Part shown: piece after piece, positions 23,235 through 29,786 of the stretch
How the letters are laid out: each line of letters opens with the position of its first letter
How positions within the stretch are numbered: position 1 is the first letter of the stretch
Origin: an archaeon
Lineage (GTDB): Archaea; Asgardarchaeota; Hermodarchaeia; Hermodarchaeales; Hermodarchaeaceae
Assembly: GCA_016550415.1 (NCBI GenBank)
Contig: JABXGU010000686.1
Span: forward strand, 1-29,786
Length of the DNA: 29,786 nt
Reading direction: 5' to 3'
The notes under the pieces: generated by a model
The model's input: only the letters and a program-made list of their open reading frames with translations
What the model was told of the DNA's origin: nothing
Databases searched by the model: none
Translations under genes and position numbers: made by a program

Positions 23235-25079
23235 ATGAACATACAAATTGACTGGGAACATCTAGTTTACAACATCTTTAATCCAGTTTTTGTAGTACAT
23301 GGAAAGCGGCTCACTTATACTAACTTGGCATTTCAACGGTTTTTTGGTAAAGAATTGTTTCAAATGCCACTATCAAAAATCCGATTAGCTAATCTTTTCC
23401 CTGGAAAAGGAGGGCGCCAACTTCGTCAATCTATTCAGCTTGTTCAAGAGACCGGCGAGGAGGAAACGATTACAGTTGAGCTCATGATTGGATCGACTCC
23501 TCATTTTGTCAAGGTAACCCTCTCACCCCTTAGTTCCAAGGAGAAGAATCATCTCCAAGTTTTAGGTCTTCTAAAGGATGAAACTGAATGGAAACATGTT
23601 GAAGCAGAACTTGCAGATTCAGAAGCAAGATACCGAAATCTACTCGACCAGTCACTTCAGGGCATCATAGTCTTCCAAAAAGGCCGCATTGTCTATTCCA
23701 ACAAAATTATTTCAAATCTTACAAGGTCACCATCAGAAGTCCTTTTAGAATGGGATGAAATGGAATGGACGAAATATGTTCACCCTGATGATCGGGATAT
23801 GGTTGTAAAACGCTTCCAAGCTAGACTAAAGGGAGAAAAAATTCCTCAACGCTATGAATGCCGTCTCGTTTATCCAAATGGCAAGATTAGATGGATTGAG
23901 TTAATGGCGAATCGTATTTTATGGGAGCGGCAGCCAGCAAACCAAGTCGCCATAATTGATATCACTGAAAGAAAACATGTAGAAGCTGCCCTGAAAGATT
24001 CAGAAGAACGTTATCGCACTCTAATAGAGAGTTTGAATGAAGCCGTGCTTGTCACCGATAGGGATTCAAACATAACGTATGCTAACCCGCGAGCCCTCGA
24101 ATTGCTGGGCTATACAAGTGATGAGCTTATAGGAAAAGGTTGGCGTATTCTCGTACCGACAGATCTTCAACCCCGAGTAGAAATTGAATTAGAAAATCGG
24201 AAAAAAGGAATTGGAAATGTCTATGAGACAGATATCCTCCATTCTAAAGGCCATAGGATTCCAATCATAGTATCTGCACAGCCTCTTTTTGTGGAAGGAG
24301 AATTTCATGGCGAAGTCGTCGCTTATACAGATATATCCGCGATAAAAGAGCTGGAGAGGCAATTACGTTCTGAAAAGCAAGAAGCTGAGTTTTACACTGC
24401 TTTAGTAACACATGATTTGAATAACGCCCATCAAGCTATAATGTCTTATCTTGAACTCCTCAAAATGGAATCAGCCCCATTCCCTCAGAGAGATGAGATG
24501 TTCAATAATGCCATAGCAAATGTTAAGCGAGCTGTGAATCTATCTCAACAAGTTCGCAATCTTTTCAAAATTCGAGCTACTACTCCACAATTACGAAAAA
24601 TTAACCTATTAAAAGTACTTCAACATGTTGCTGAGGAAACACCAAAACAACATCCTGATCGAGTAGTATCCATCAAATTGAATCTGCCAAAAGGCAGAGT
24701 ACTAGCTTGGTGTGCATTACTTGTGGAGGAGATTTTTCACAACCTAGTTGAGAATGCTATCCAGTATACACCTACTCACGAGGTTGAAGTCGAACTTCGT
24801 ATCCCTCCTAAGCCAGTGATTATAGAAAAAATACCCTATTGGCATATTCAGGTAATTGATTATGGCACTGGTATTTCTGATGATATGAAGGAGGTTTTGC
24901 TCAAGCCCTTTGAACCCGGTGAAGCATTTTTCAAGAGGGGAAGGCTGGGTCTTGTTATTGTTCGCGCATTGACTGACCGATACAAGGGAAAAATCTGGTT
25001 TAGCGACCGTGTCGCCGGCACTCCTTCTCAGGGGACAATTGCTAATATTCTGTTACCCCAGAAAAAAGAAGAGAAATAG
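23235..25079 (+). CDS. PAS-domain sensor histidine kinase without receiver
   Basis: A 614-residue soluble kinase with three PAS domains. PAS1 lies at residues about 10-110, PAS2 at about 125-245 and PAS3 at about 260-375, with PAC-type DITERK and coiled linkers between them. The H-box is VTHDLNNAH (His 393), the N-box FHNLVENAIQYTP (Asn 507), the G1 box DYGTGIS, and the G2 box reads RGRLGLVIVRAL, lacking one Gly of the usual GxGLGL. There is no transmembrane segment, so it senses cytosolic signals. The ATG at 23235 has AAGGGAG upstream and is preferred to the TTG at 23205. A TATA-like TTAATATAG is near 23175. No response regulator or output gene is adjacent, as is common in archaea. Confidence 0.9.
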   Translation: MNIQIDWEHLVYNIFNPVFVVHGKRLTYTNLAFQRFFGKELFQMPLSKIRLANLFPGKGGRQLRQSIQLVQETGEEETITVELMIGSTPHFVKVTLSPLSSKEKNHLQVLGLLKDETEWKHVEAELADSEARYRNLLDQSLQGIIVFQKGRIVYSNKIISNLTRSPSEVLLEWDEMEWTKYVHPDDRDMVVKRFQARLKGEKIPQRYECRLVYPNGKIRWIELMANRILWERQPANQVAIIDITERKHVEAALKDSEERYRTLIESLNEAVLVTDRDSNITYANPRALELLGYTSDELIGKGWRILVPTDLQPRVEIELENRKKGIGNVYETDILHSKGHRIPIIVSAQPLFVEGEFHGEVVAYTDISAIKELERQLRSEKQEAEFYTALVTHDLNNAHQAIMSYLELLKMESAPFPQRDEMFNNAIANVKRAVNLSQQVRNLFKIRATTPQLRKINLLKVLQHVAEETPKQHPDRVVSIKLNLPKGRVLAWCALLVEEIFHNLVENAIQYTPTHEVEVELRIPPKPVIIEKIPYWHIQVIDYGTGISDDMKEVLLKPFEPGEAFFKRGRLGLVIVRALTDRYKGKIWFSDRVAGTPSQGTIANILLPQKKEEK

Positions 25080-25161
25080 AGAAATTAGCCACAAGTAGTC
25101 TCAAATTTTCCAATCATTACTTGGGAATCTACAAGGATACCAATTAAAGTAAAAGCACTTT

Positions 25162-25674
25162 CTAGGCTTCTAAAGTAAACTCCCACGCACACCAAAACTC
25201 CTCAGGATGCGAATCGGGAGGACATGCGATACAACGTGTTCTAATTCGGGGGTCAATGGTGCGTGCAAACTCGGTATACTCCACAATTCCAACGGGTTTG
25301 CAGGGAAAATCTGGCAATCCCTTTCGTTTTCTTGCTACCTGCACTCGGCACTCATTCATGCGAAAGATGAACTGAGTGTCACTAACATCTTCAATAGATT
25401 GCTTGTTTAATCGGGCATACACACGATATTGTAGCGCTCGTTTTAAGCCTTCAATACCAGAATTTTCTGCTATACCAAACTCTCGCATGATACGGTTCGC
25501 TTCAATCGGTGAGAACCGCTTCCATGCACCAATATCCATCTCAATTGCGATGTCTAACCCATACTTTTCCTCAAGTGCCAAAAAGTAGCAGGAGTCCATT
25601 GCCTGCCATGCCTTTGCATAGGTATCTATTATCTTTAGAAGTTCCTTCTTAGAAAGCTTCTCAAAATCTACCAA
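25162..25674 (-). CDS. DUF6125-type cytosolic protein
   Basis: A 170-residue soluble protein that fits DUF6125, a family of unknown function found in archaea and anaerobic bacteria. Its blocks include AWQAMDSCYFLALEEKYG near residue 22, KRFSPIEANRIMREFGI near 52, and a Cys-containing C-terminal half with MNECRVQ, DFPCKP, RCIACPPDSHP and EFWCAWEF. The arrangement of Cys and Trp suggests a metal or thiol ligand site, but none has been shown. A TTG start has GGAG 8 bases upstream. It is on its own between the histidine kinase and TFB. Confidence 0.6.
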   Translation of the reverse strand: MVDFEKLSKKELLKIIDTYAKAWQAMDSCYFLALEEKYGLDIAIEMDIGAWKRFSPIEANRIMREFGIAENSGIEGLKRALQYRVYARLNKQSIEDVSDTQFIFRMNECRVQVARKRKGLPDFPCKPVGIVEYTEFARTIDPRIRTRCIACPPDSHPEEFWCAWEFTLEA

Positions 25675-25756
25675 GGAAACAACTCCAACTTCAAATTGAG
25701 AGTTCGTCCTAATTGGTCTTATGCTTATTTAGCATAAGAAATGCAATATGGATTCT

Positions 25757-25772
25757 AATTAAAAAGAAAAGG
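25757..25772 (-). terminator. T-rich terminator after TFB
   Basis: Minus-strand CCTTTTCTTTTTAATT lies 27-42 bases beyond the TFB stop, with no gene between. The T content fits an archaeal terminator. Confidence 0.4.
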
Positions 25773-25798
25773 AGAATGTTGAGCTCTGAATTCTACAC

Positions 25799-26767
25799 TC
25801 AGATCTCAACTTCAAGATTGAGGACCCGAACCATTTCCTTGTAGCGGTTCCTTACCGTTACTTCTGTAACTCGAGCCACTGCAGCAATTTCTCGTTGTGT
25901 TCGGCGTTCGCCTTCTTGGATTGAGGCAATGTAGAGAGTAGCTGCTGCCAGTCCTGTTGGGTCTTTACCGGCAGTGATTGCCTTGGCACGAGCTGCCTCA
26001 ATAATCTCTGCAGCACGTTGCTGAACACGACCAGACAATTGTAGGGATTGAGCAAAGCGGGGAATGAAATCGGTGGGTTTAGAGACAGGAACGCGCATAT
26101 CCAGTTTTCGAAGGAGAAGCCGGTAACATCGACCCAGTTCCTTGCGGTTGATGCGACTTTGATGAGCTATTTCATCAAGGGTACGGGGAACTTGTCGGAG
26201 TCGGCATCCAGCATAGACACAAGCTGCAATCATTGCTTCTATGCTACGTCCACGAATAAGATGGCGTTCCACAGTGCGACGATAAAGAATTGCAGCAGCT
26301 TCCTTTGCGGGACGGGGGATGATGAGCTGACTGCAAATTCGGTCCAGTTCACTCATGGCCCGTGCAAGGTTGCGGTCAATGCTAGAGTGAACACGTGTGC
26401 GAATCTGCCATTTTCGAAGTCGGTAAATCTGAGCACGAAGGCTTGGAGCCAACTTATGACCAGCATGATCACGGTCACGCCAGTCAATCGATGTGCTGAG
26501 ACCTTTATCATGACGAGTATAATCTATAGGACTGCCTGTTCTAGCTCGTTGATCCCTTTCTTCGCTTGTAAAGGCTCGCCACTCAGGACCCGTATCAATA
26601 ACATGTGCATCAAGGACAAGACCACAGTTTCCGCATATGACTTCGCCACGTGTGGGGTCCCGAATTACATTGGGATTCCCACAATCAGAACAAACTTGTG
26701 TGGACTGAGGTTGCACATGGAAATCGGGGGTGCGGGTGTTTGTTGATAATCGCGCTTCATTTGCCAT
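25799..26767 (-). CDS. tfb: Transcription initiation factor IIB (TFB)
   Basis: A 322-residue TFB. It recruits RNA polymerase to TBP-bound promoters. The N-terminal zinc ribbon is CSDCG...CGNCG near residues 27-47. The B-reader/linker (TGPEWRAFTSEERDQRARTG, then SIDWRDRD) is intact. Two cyclin repeats follow: residues about 115-210 and 215-305, with AAAILYRRTVERHLIRGRS and AAATLYIASIQEGERRTQRE. The ATG at 26767 is chosen because AGGAAG lies 8 bases upstream. A TTG at 26773 is close by. It is a single copy in this window and divergent from the RIO kinase across a 615-bp structured gap. Confidence 0.95.
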   Translation of the reverse strand: MANEARLSTNTRTPDFHVQPQSTQVCSDCGNPNVIRDPTRGEVICGNCGLVLDAHVIDTGPEWRAFTSEERDQRARTGSPIDYTRHDKGLSTSIDWRDRDHAGHKLAPSLRAQIYRLRKWQIRTRVHSSIDRNLARAMSELDRICSQLIIPRPAKEAAAILYRRTVERHLIRGRSIEAMIAACVYAGCRLRQVPRTLDEIAHQSRINRKELGRCYRLLLRKLDMRVPVSKPTDFIPRFAQSLQLSGRVQQRAAEIIEAARAKAITAGKDPTGLAAATLYIASIQEGERRTQREIAAVARVTEVTVRNRYKEMVRVLNLEVEI

Positions 26768-26948
26768 TTTCAAGGCTTCCTATTTATTAATTGGAGGTGA
26801 GATGATTGGGCGTATTAGCTTCTACTAAACAATCGGTTGTCCTATGCTAGGGAAAAGCTAAAGGCTAGCTGCCAAGCAATCGACTCTGTCGACTCAATGA
26901 GTTGCGACTGAAGAGACGGGGACACGGCACATTGTGTAGAGTTGCTGC

Positions 26949-26995
26949 CCTGCGTATACGGCGAAACCCTTTTAAGGTTTCAACCAGCTCGCAGG
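26949..26995 (-). other. Compound hairpin near the tfb promoter
   Basis: CCTGCG (26949-26954) pairs with CGCAGG (26990-26995) and, inside, GAAACC (26963-26968) with GGTTTC (26976-26981). The predicted transcription start of tfb (about 26983-26990) falls inside it, so it may act as DNA or overlap the 5' end of the leader. Confidence 0.4.
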
Positions 26996-27007
26996 TGGAA
27001 CTCCTCC

Positions 27008-27015
27008 TATATAAA
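27008..27015 (-). promoter_or_regulatory. TATA box for tfb
   Basis: TTTATATA on the minus strand with an A/T-rich upstream flank. It predicts initiation near 26985 and a leader over 200 bases long, unusual for an archaeon. Confidence 0.5.
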
Positions 27016-27112
27016 TATTATTTATTTTCAATGTTGTCAGAGACTGAATAATGGTACTCAAGGTTTCTGAAAGACAGTTCCAGTAGCGATTGGATTTACT
27101 GCCTACAAAAGA

Positions 27113-27120
27113 AATATAAA
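27113..27120 (+). promoter_or_regulatory. BRE/TATA box upstream of the structured element and RIO kinase
   Basis: AAAAGAAATATAAATCC holds a purine-rich BRE followed by AATATAAA. Initiation is expected near 27143, 17 bases before the structured element and about 240 bases before the RIO kinase start. Confidence 0.6.
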
Positions 27121-27159
27121 TCCATTTTGATAGGATGCTTTGCTGTATCGAGTTATTTG

Positions 27160-27240
27160 CGGAGGTGCCGTAGTTAATGCCGGAATTTAAGACCTTAAAT
27201 TCAAATCTTGTTCTCGGATGTGGCTTTACTGCAACCTCCG
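27160..27240 (+). ncRNA. Candidate structured RNA (unassigned)
   Basis: CGGAGGT (27160-27166) pairs with ACCTCCG (27234-27240) and encloses a perfect hairpin GAATTTAA-GACC-TTAAATTC (27183-27202). The closed 81-nt size and 7-bp closing stem recall a tRNA, but no T arm (GG-TTC) or valid anticodon arm can be drawn. It follows a good TATA box. It could be a small RNA or the 5' leader of the RIO kinase mRNA. Confidence 0.3.
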
Positions 27241-27382
27241 GGGACGATCATTAGTCCACCCGTTTTTTTGGGAACCGACGTACCCTCCCATTAGCGCAGT
27301 GTTGGAAAAATTCTAGTTTTTCTTAGCATTAGCGGTTTTTGGCGGGGGACATAATCTGAATAAAATTCGAGGATGAAATGAA

Positions 27383-28171
27383 TTGGTCCCGAAACCAACA
27401 TATGTAAGTCAGCGAAGTTGGACTCAAAGGCAAACTGCAAAAGATGATGGAGTAAGAGGACGAGGCCAGGAGATTCCTGAAATCACTTTGGAATCCGTAC
27501 GGGTAGATGCCCTTGCAGCAACCCTAGCCACAGAGGTAGATAGCGTAATTAGTGCAGGGAAGGAGGCGACAGTATTTCTTGCGCTTTGGCGAGACTTTCC
27601 ACTGGCACTAAAGGCATATCGCCTCCATCGCACCCCACACCGAAAACACGGAAAAATAGGGTACGCCCAAGATATTGTTAGCTACTGGGCTGCACGAGAA
27701 TATTGGATTTTAGACAGGGCATTTCATGCAGGTGTAAGGGTTCCCACGCCCGCCCGACACAGCGATCACATGTTCACAGCACGATTCCTTGGAGATGATC
27801 GTATTCCAGCCCCATTATTGAAAGATAGCAATGTTGAATATCCAAAACGCACATTCGACATCATCATTAACCAAATCTTCATGCTATACCGAGCATTTCT
27901 CATTCACGGCGATCTCTCACCATTCAATATTGTAATGTATAAAGACGAACCATGGTTCATTGATTTTCCTCAAGCCATTGACTTTTCATCTAGAATGGGT
28001 CGCCTTCAGACATTGGAAAAGGGACGGAAAATTCTTTTACGCGATATTCAAAATGTGGTTAGATACTTTCAGCGATATGGTATCACTGCTGATTCTGAGA
28101 CGCTTACTGAGGAGTGTATGTGCCAAGTGGGGCTCCATGACCGATTCGATGTTGCAAAACTAAGCCTTTGA
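27383..28171 (+). CDS. RIO-type serine/threonine kinase (Rio1-like)
   Basis: A 262-residue atypical protein kinase of the RIO family, which acts in small-subunit ribosome maturation. The flexible ATP-binding loop is VDSVISAGKEATVFLAL near residue 50, with a Lys in LALKAY. The catalytic loop is HGDLSPFNIVM near residue 176, with a metal-binding Asp in WFIDFPQAID. No N-terminal winged helix (the Rio2 mark) is present. The start is TTG, since the frame is closed upstream and GAGGATGA lies 7-10 bases before it. The two nearby ATGs are in other frames. It is divergent from tfb. An unusually long leader from the TATA box at 27113 is predicted. Confidence 0.85.
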   Translation: MVPKPTYVSQRSWTQRQTAKDDGVRGRGQEIPEITLESVRVDALAATLATEVDSVISAGKEATVFLALWRDFPLALKAYRLHRTPHRKHGKIGYAQDIVSYWAAREYWILDRAFHAGVRVPTPARHSDHMFTARFLGDDRIPAPLLKDSNVEYPKRTFDIIINQIFMLYRAFLIHGDLSPFNIVMYKDEPWFIDFPQAIDFSSRMGRLQTLEKGRKILLRDIQNVVRYFQRYGITADSETLTEECMCQVGLHDRFDVAKLSL

Positions 28172-28187
28172 AATCTATAATGATCTG

Positions 28188-28221
28188 GATGTCCAGTCTG
28201 CTTGCCAGACATCATCTTTTT
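28188..28221 (+). terminator. Hairpin plus T-run after the RIO kinase
   Basis: GATGTC (28188-28193) pairs with GACATC (28208-28213), followed by TTTTT at 28217-28221, within 50 bases of the kinase stop and just before the convergent fdhD gene. Confidence 0.55.
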
Positions 28222-28224
28222 GAT

Positions 28225-29037
28225 TCATTTTGTCTTAGTCTGGATACGTCCAGGGCGAGTATAGATATTCATGCGTGAACCACGTACAAAGCCGATGAGG
28301 GTAATTCCTGTAACTTCAGCTAGTTCAATTCCAGATGAAACAGCGGCACTAATGGAGGCAAGAATGGGTAGACGCGCCACTGCAGCCTTCAGTACAAGGT
28401 CAGCCGATAGCCGGCCGCTACAAACAAGCATACTATTAGAGAAATCAACACCCTTTTTCAATGCACCACCGATGGCACGATCCACTGCGTTATGTCGCCC
28501 TACATCCTCAGCGATTACAAGCAGATTACCATTCTGATCACTGATAGCTGCACCATGTGTCCCCCCAGTAGTCCGGAAGATTGGCATTGTCTTATTTAGC
28601 TCTTTGATTGCGTGCGTTATTGTGTTTGTAGTCACACTAATGGAAGACTCAACAGGTGGAATGTCACAGGCTCGCCATGAGCCCATTGTTCCTTCATCGG
28701 GTCCACATACACCCAATACGAGTCGAGTAGAGGGAAGAAGTGAACCTAGCTTTTCACGGAATCCACAATCATCCGATAGTGTAACCCTTGCTAAATGGTC
28801 TTGAAAATCAAGCCCTAATATGTCTGTGAGACTATTGATGAATCTGGAAGTGTAGAGAAAACCGATGACGAGAGATTCAGGGTCCACTGTTATGGTTCGA
28901 ATCAAGGCGAAGTCAACCTCGCCTTTGGAATCAGTTAATATGATGCGAAGACCGGATTCAGAAACCACTGAATCTTCAATCCTTGTGCAACTTTCACGAT
29001 TGCAACGCAGAATATCAAAAGAACAAATTCCCTTCAT
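28225..29037 (-). CDS. fdhD: Formate dehydrogenase accessory sulfurtransferase FdhD
   Basis: About 270 residues. FdhD carries sulfur to the molybdenum or tungsten bis-MGD cofactor of formate dehydrogenases. The family blocks are present: FRTTGGTHGAAIS near residue 155, AEDVGRHNAVDRAIGGAL, VCSGRLSADLVLKAA, and ITLIGFVRGSRMNIYT near the end. The usual Cys-x2-Cys loop is reduced: the sequence reads LGVCGPDEG, so the first Cys of the pair is Leu and only the second is kept. The ATG at 29037 has GGTGG 9 bases upstream. An in-frame ATG at 29046 is too close to it. No formate dehydrogenase gene is in the window. It could also serve the tungsten enzyme at the left end, which is speculative. Confidence 0.9.
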   Translation of the reverse strand: MKGICSFDILRCNRESCTRIEDSVVSESGLRIILTDSKGEVDFALIRTITVDPESLVIGFLYTSRFINSLTDILGLDFQDHLARVTLSDDCGFREKLGSLLPSTRLVLGVCGPDEGTMGSWRACDIPPVESSISVTTNTITHAIKELNKTMPIFRTTGGTHGAAISDQNGNLLVIAEDVGRHNAVDRAIGGALKKGVDFSNSMLVCSGRLSADLVLKAAVARLPILASISAAVSSGIELAEVTGITLIGFVRGSRMNIYTRPGRIQTKTK

Positions 29038-29149
29038 ATGTCTCATCCACCAAGAACATGAACAAAATGTAATTTATCTTCGACGATTCACTCAATGCAC
29101 TTTATAATCGTATCAACAACAACCATTGAAAACCTTACCGAGAATCTTA

Positions 29150-29605
29150 CTATAAATTGATAACAAAGGGATTATGTTCCCCTTTTTGAAATCCATTCTT
29201 TTCAAGGAATTGGCTAGCCTCAGGACTATTGGGAGGTGGCAATGCTATTAGAAGACAGCATCCTTCATTTTTTGCTTGCGTCATAGCTTCCAGAAGAGCA
29301 GAACCCACACCCTTTCTCCGGAAGGAGGGAATAACAAAGAGATCGCGAAGATTTGCATAGAATGTAAATTCATCCGAATATGTATAGAATACACAGATAC
29401 CTACAAGTTCTTCACCCTCTGCTGCCACAAGATATTTTATTTGACCCGTAAAATGCTCAGGGAGTGGCTTAGTTTTGAGTGACTCATAAATTTCTTTAGC
29501 ATTTAATCTTGAAGCACCAGGTGGCTGCTGTGTTACGAATGACTCAGCAAGGAGCCTATTCACTTTCTCATAATCAAAAGCATGCAAATTATGAATGGTA
29601 GCCAT
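29150..29605 (-). CDS. GNAT family N-acetyltransferase
   Basis: About 151 residues. GNAT enzymes transfer an acetyl group from acetyl-CoA to amines. The acetyl-CoA pyrophosphate loop is RRKGVGSALLEA near residue 101, preceded by the strand LRDLFVIPSF. A C-terminal block, SQFLEKNGFQKG, matches the family's last helix and strand. The ATG at 29605 (MATIHNLHAF) has GTGAT upstream and gives the expected N-terminus. A TTG at 29641 adds 12 hydrophobic residues. It starts 48 bases after the stop of the methyltransferase-like gene. The substrate is unknown. Confidence 0.85.
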   Translation of the reverse strand: MATIHNLHAFDYEKVNRLLAESFVTQQPPGASRLNAKEIYESLKTKPLPEHFTGQIKYLVAAEGEELVGICVFYTYSDEFTFYANLRDLFVIPSFRRKGVGSALLEAMTQAKNEGCCLLIALPPPNSPEASQFLEKNGFQKGEHNPFVINL

Positions 29606-29652
29606 CGTAATCACTAATACATAGATGATTAAGGAATTCAAGGTGAAAAGTT

Positions 29653-29786
29653 CTAGTCTTCTTCCGATTTCTGCCTTAAACGTGGAAGTAATCGTCCCGT
29701 TCGTTTCATATAAGCACGATATTCGTCACCGAACTGGGCTATCATCATTTTTTCTTCCGCTATGACCCTCCCATAGAGAACAAAGA
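29653..29786 (-). CDS. Isoprenylcysteine carboxyl methyltransferase-like membrane enzyme, C-terminal fragment
   Basis: The last 43 residues of a gene that enters from the right edge: RVIAEEKMMIAQFGDEY followed by RAYMKRTGRLLPRL. This matches the C-terminus of ICMT/PEMT-type membrane methyltransferases, in which the RI-x2-EE...FG-x2-Y-x2-Y-x3-T-x-R-L-x-P motif lines the SAM pocket. These enzymes methylate lipids or prenylated Cys at the membrane. The upstream membrane spans are outside the window, so the subgroup (ICMT or a phospholipid or other methyltransferase) cannot be settled. It is on the same strand as the GNAT gene, 48 bases before it. Confidence 0.72.
   Translation of the reverse strand, partial: FVLYGRVIAEEKMMIAQFGDEYRAYMKRTGRLLPRLRQKSEED

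Larger units (their letters stand above)
26768..27382. other. 615-bp intergenic region between tfb and the RIO kinase with RNA-like structure
   Basis: No coding sequence is visible. On the minus strand a long leader of about 210 bases for tfb is predicted. It contains a compound hairpin and further palindromic bits such as CGACTC-AAT-GAGTTG. On the plus strand, a TATA box at 27113 is followed by a closed structured element (27160-27240), a CCCG-T7-GGG hairpin, and two ATTAGCG words. It may encode a small RNA or a leader that controls tfb or the kinase. Confidence 0.45.

Noticed and set aside
26048..26746. 232-codon frame opposite tfb
   Set aside because: Antisense shadow of a strongly conserved gene.
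27160..27240. Possible tRNA because of a 7-bp closing stem and 81-nt size
   Set aside because: No T arm with G-TTC in the right place and no anticodon arm with U33 can be drawn on either strand. It is kept only as an unassigned structured element.

Overview
The window reads as archaeal chromosome, most probably from an Asgard (Promethearchaeota) lineage. The archaeal evidence is direct: transcription factor B, the GatD/GatE Gln-tRNA amidotransferase pair, a dimeric archaeal-type glycyl-tRNA synthetase, a RIO kinase, archaeal triosephosphate isomerase and TATA-type promoters. The Asgard assignment rests on a eukaryote-type ribosomal protein eL22 (19463-19798), an Arf/MglA-type small GTPase (18640-19158) and a small protein resembling the longin/roadblock-type proteins common in Asgard genomes (5647-6096). 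I cannot name a genus. No CRISPR array, insertion sequence, phage gene or rRNA is visible.

Left end (1-4640, all minus strand): a compact run of six genes reads toward coordinate 1. In order these are a NfnA-like flavin/[2Fe-2S] electron-transfer subunit, an SCP2-type lipid-binding protein, a D-2-hydroxyacid dehydrogenase, an LsrK/xylulokinase-like FGGY sugar kinase, a class II aldolase, and the first 28 codons of an aldehyde:ferredoxin oxidoreductase. Read together they suggest that a ketose is phosphorylated and cleaved to DHAP plus a small aldehyde, which is then oxidised with ferredoxin as acceptor. From 4892 to 6725 come a 7-TM protein, a longin-like protein, a tRNA-Arg(UCU) that appears to carry an intron in its D-loop, and a ubiquitin-like protein ending in Gly-Gly.

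Middle (6915-18590): a secreted or surface glycoprotein candidate, the gatD-gatE operon, glycyl-tRNA synthetase, a very acidic repeat protein, thioredoxin, a TPR protein and a YcaQ-type DNA glycosylase. These are followed by an arsenic cassette, a Cys-rich PadR repressor divergent from arsenite methyltransferase arsM, with two identical palindromic operators 52 bp apart.

Right part (18640-29786): the small GTPase, eL22, a DUF2085 membrane protein, an SCP2-like protein with a PhoU-like DUF47 protein, a small unknown protein, triosephosphate isomerase, a PAS histidine kinase without a receiver, a DUF6125-type protein, TFB, a 615-bp structured intergenic region, a RIO kinase, FdhD, a GNAT acetyltransferase, and the C-terminus of an isoprenylcysteine methyltransferase-like membrane enzyme cut by the window edge.

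The most distinctive items are the intron-containing tRNA-Arg with C33, the twin-operator PadR/arsM cassette, a small GTPase with Leu at the catalytic Gln position, the sugar/aldehyde operon, and the structured DNA between tfb and the RIO kinase. All family assignments come from recognising motifs by eye. No database search was run.
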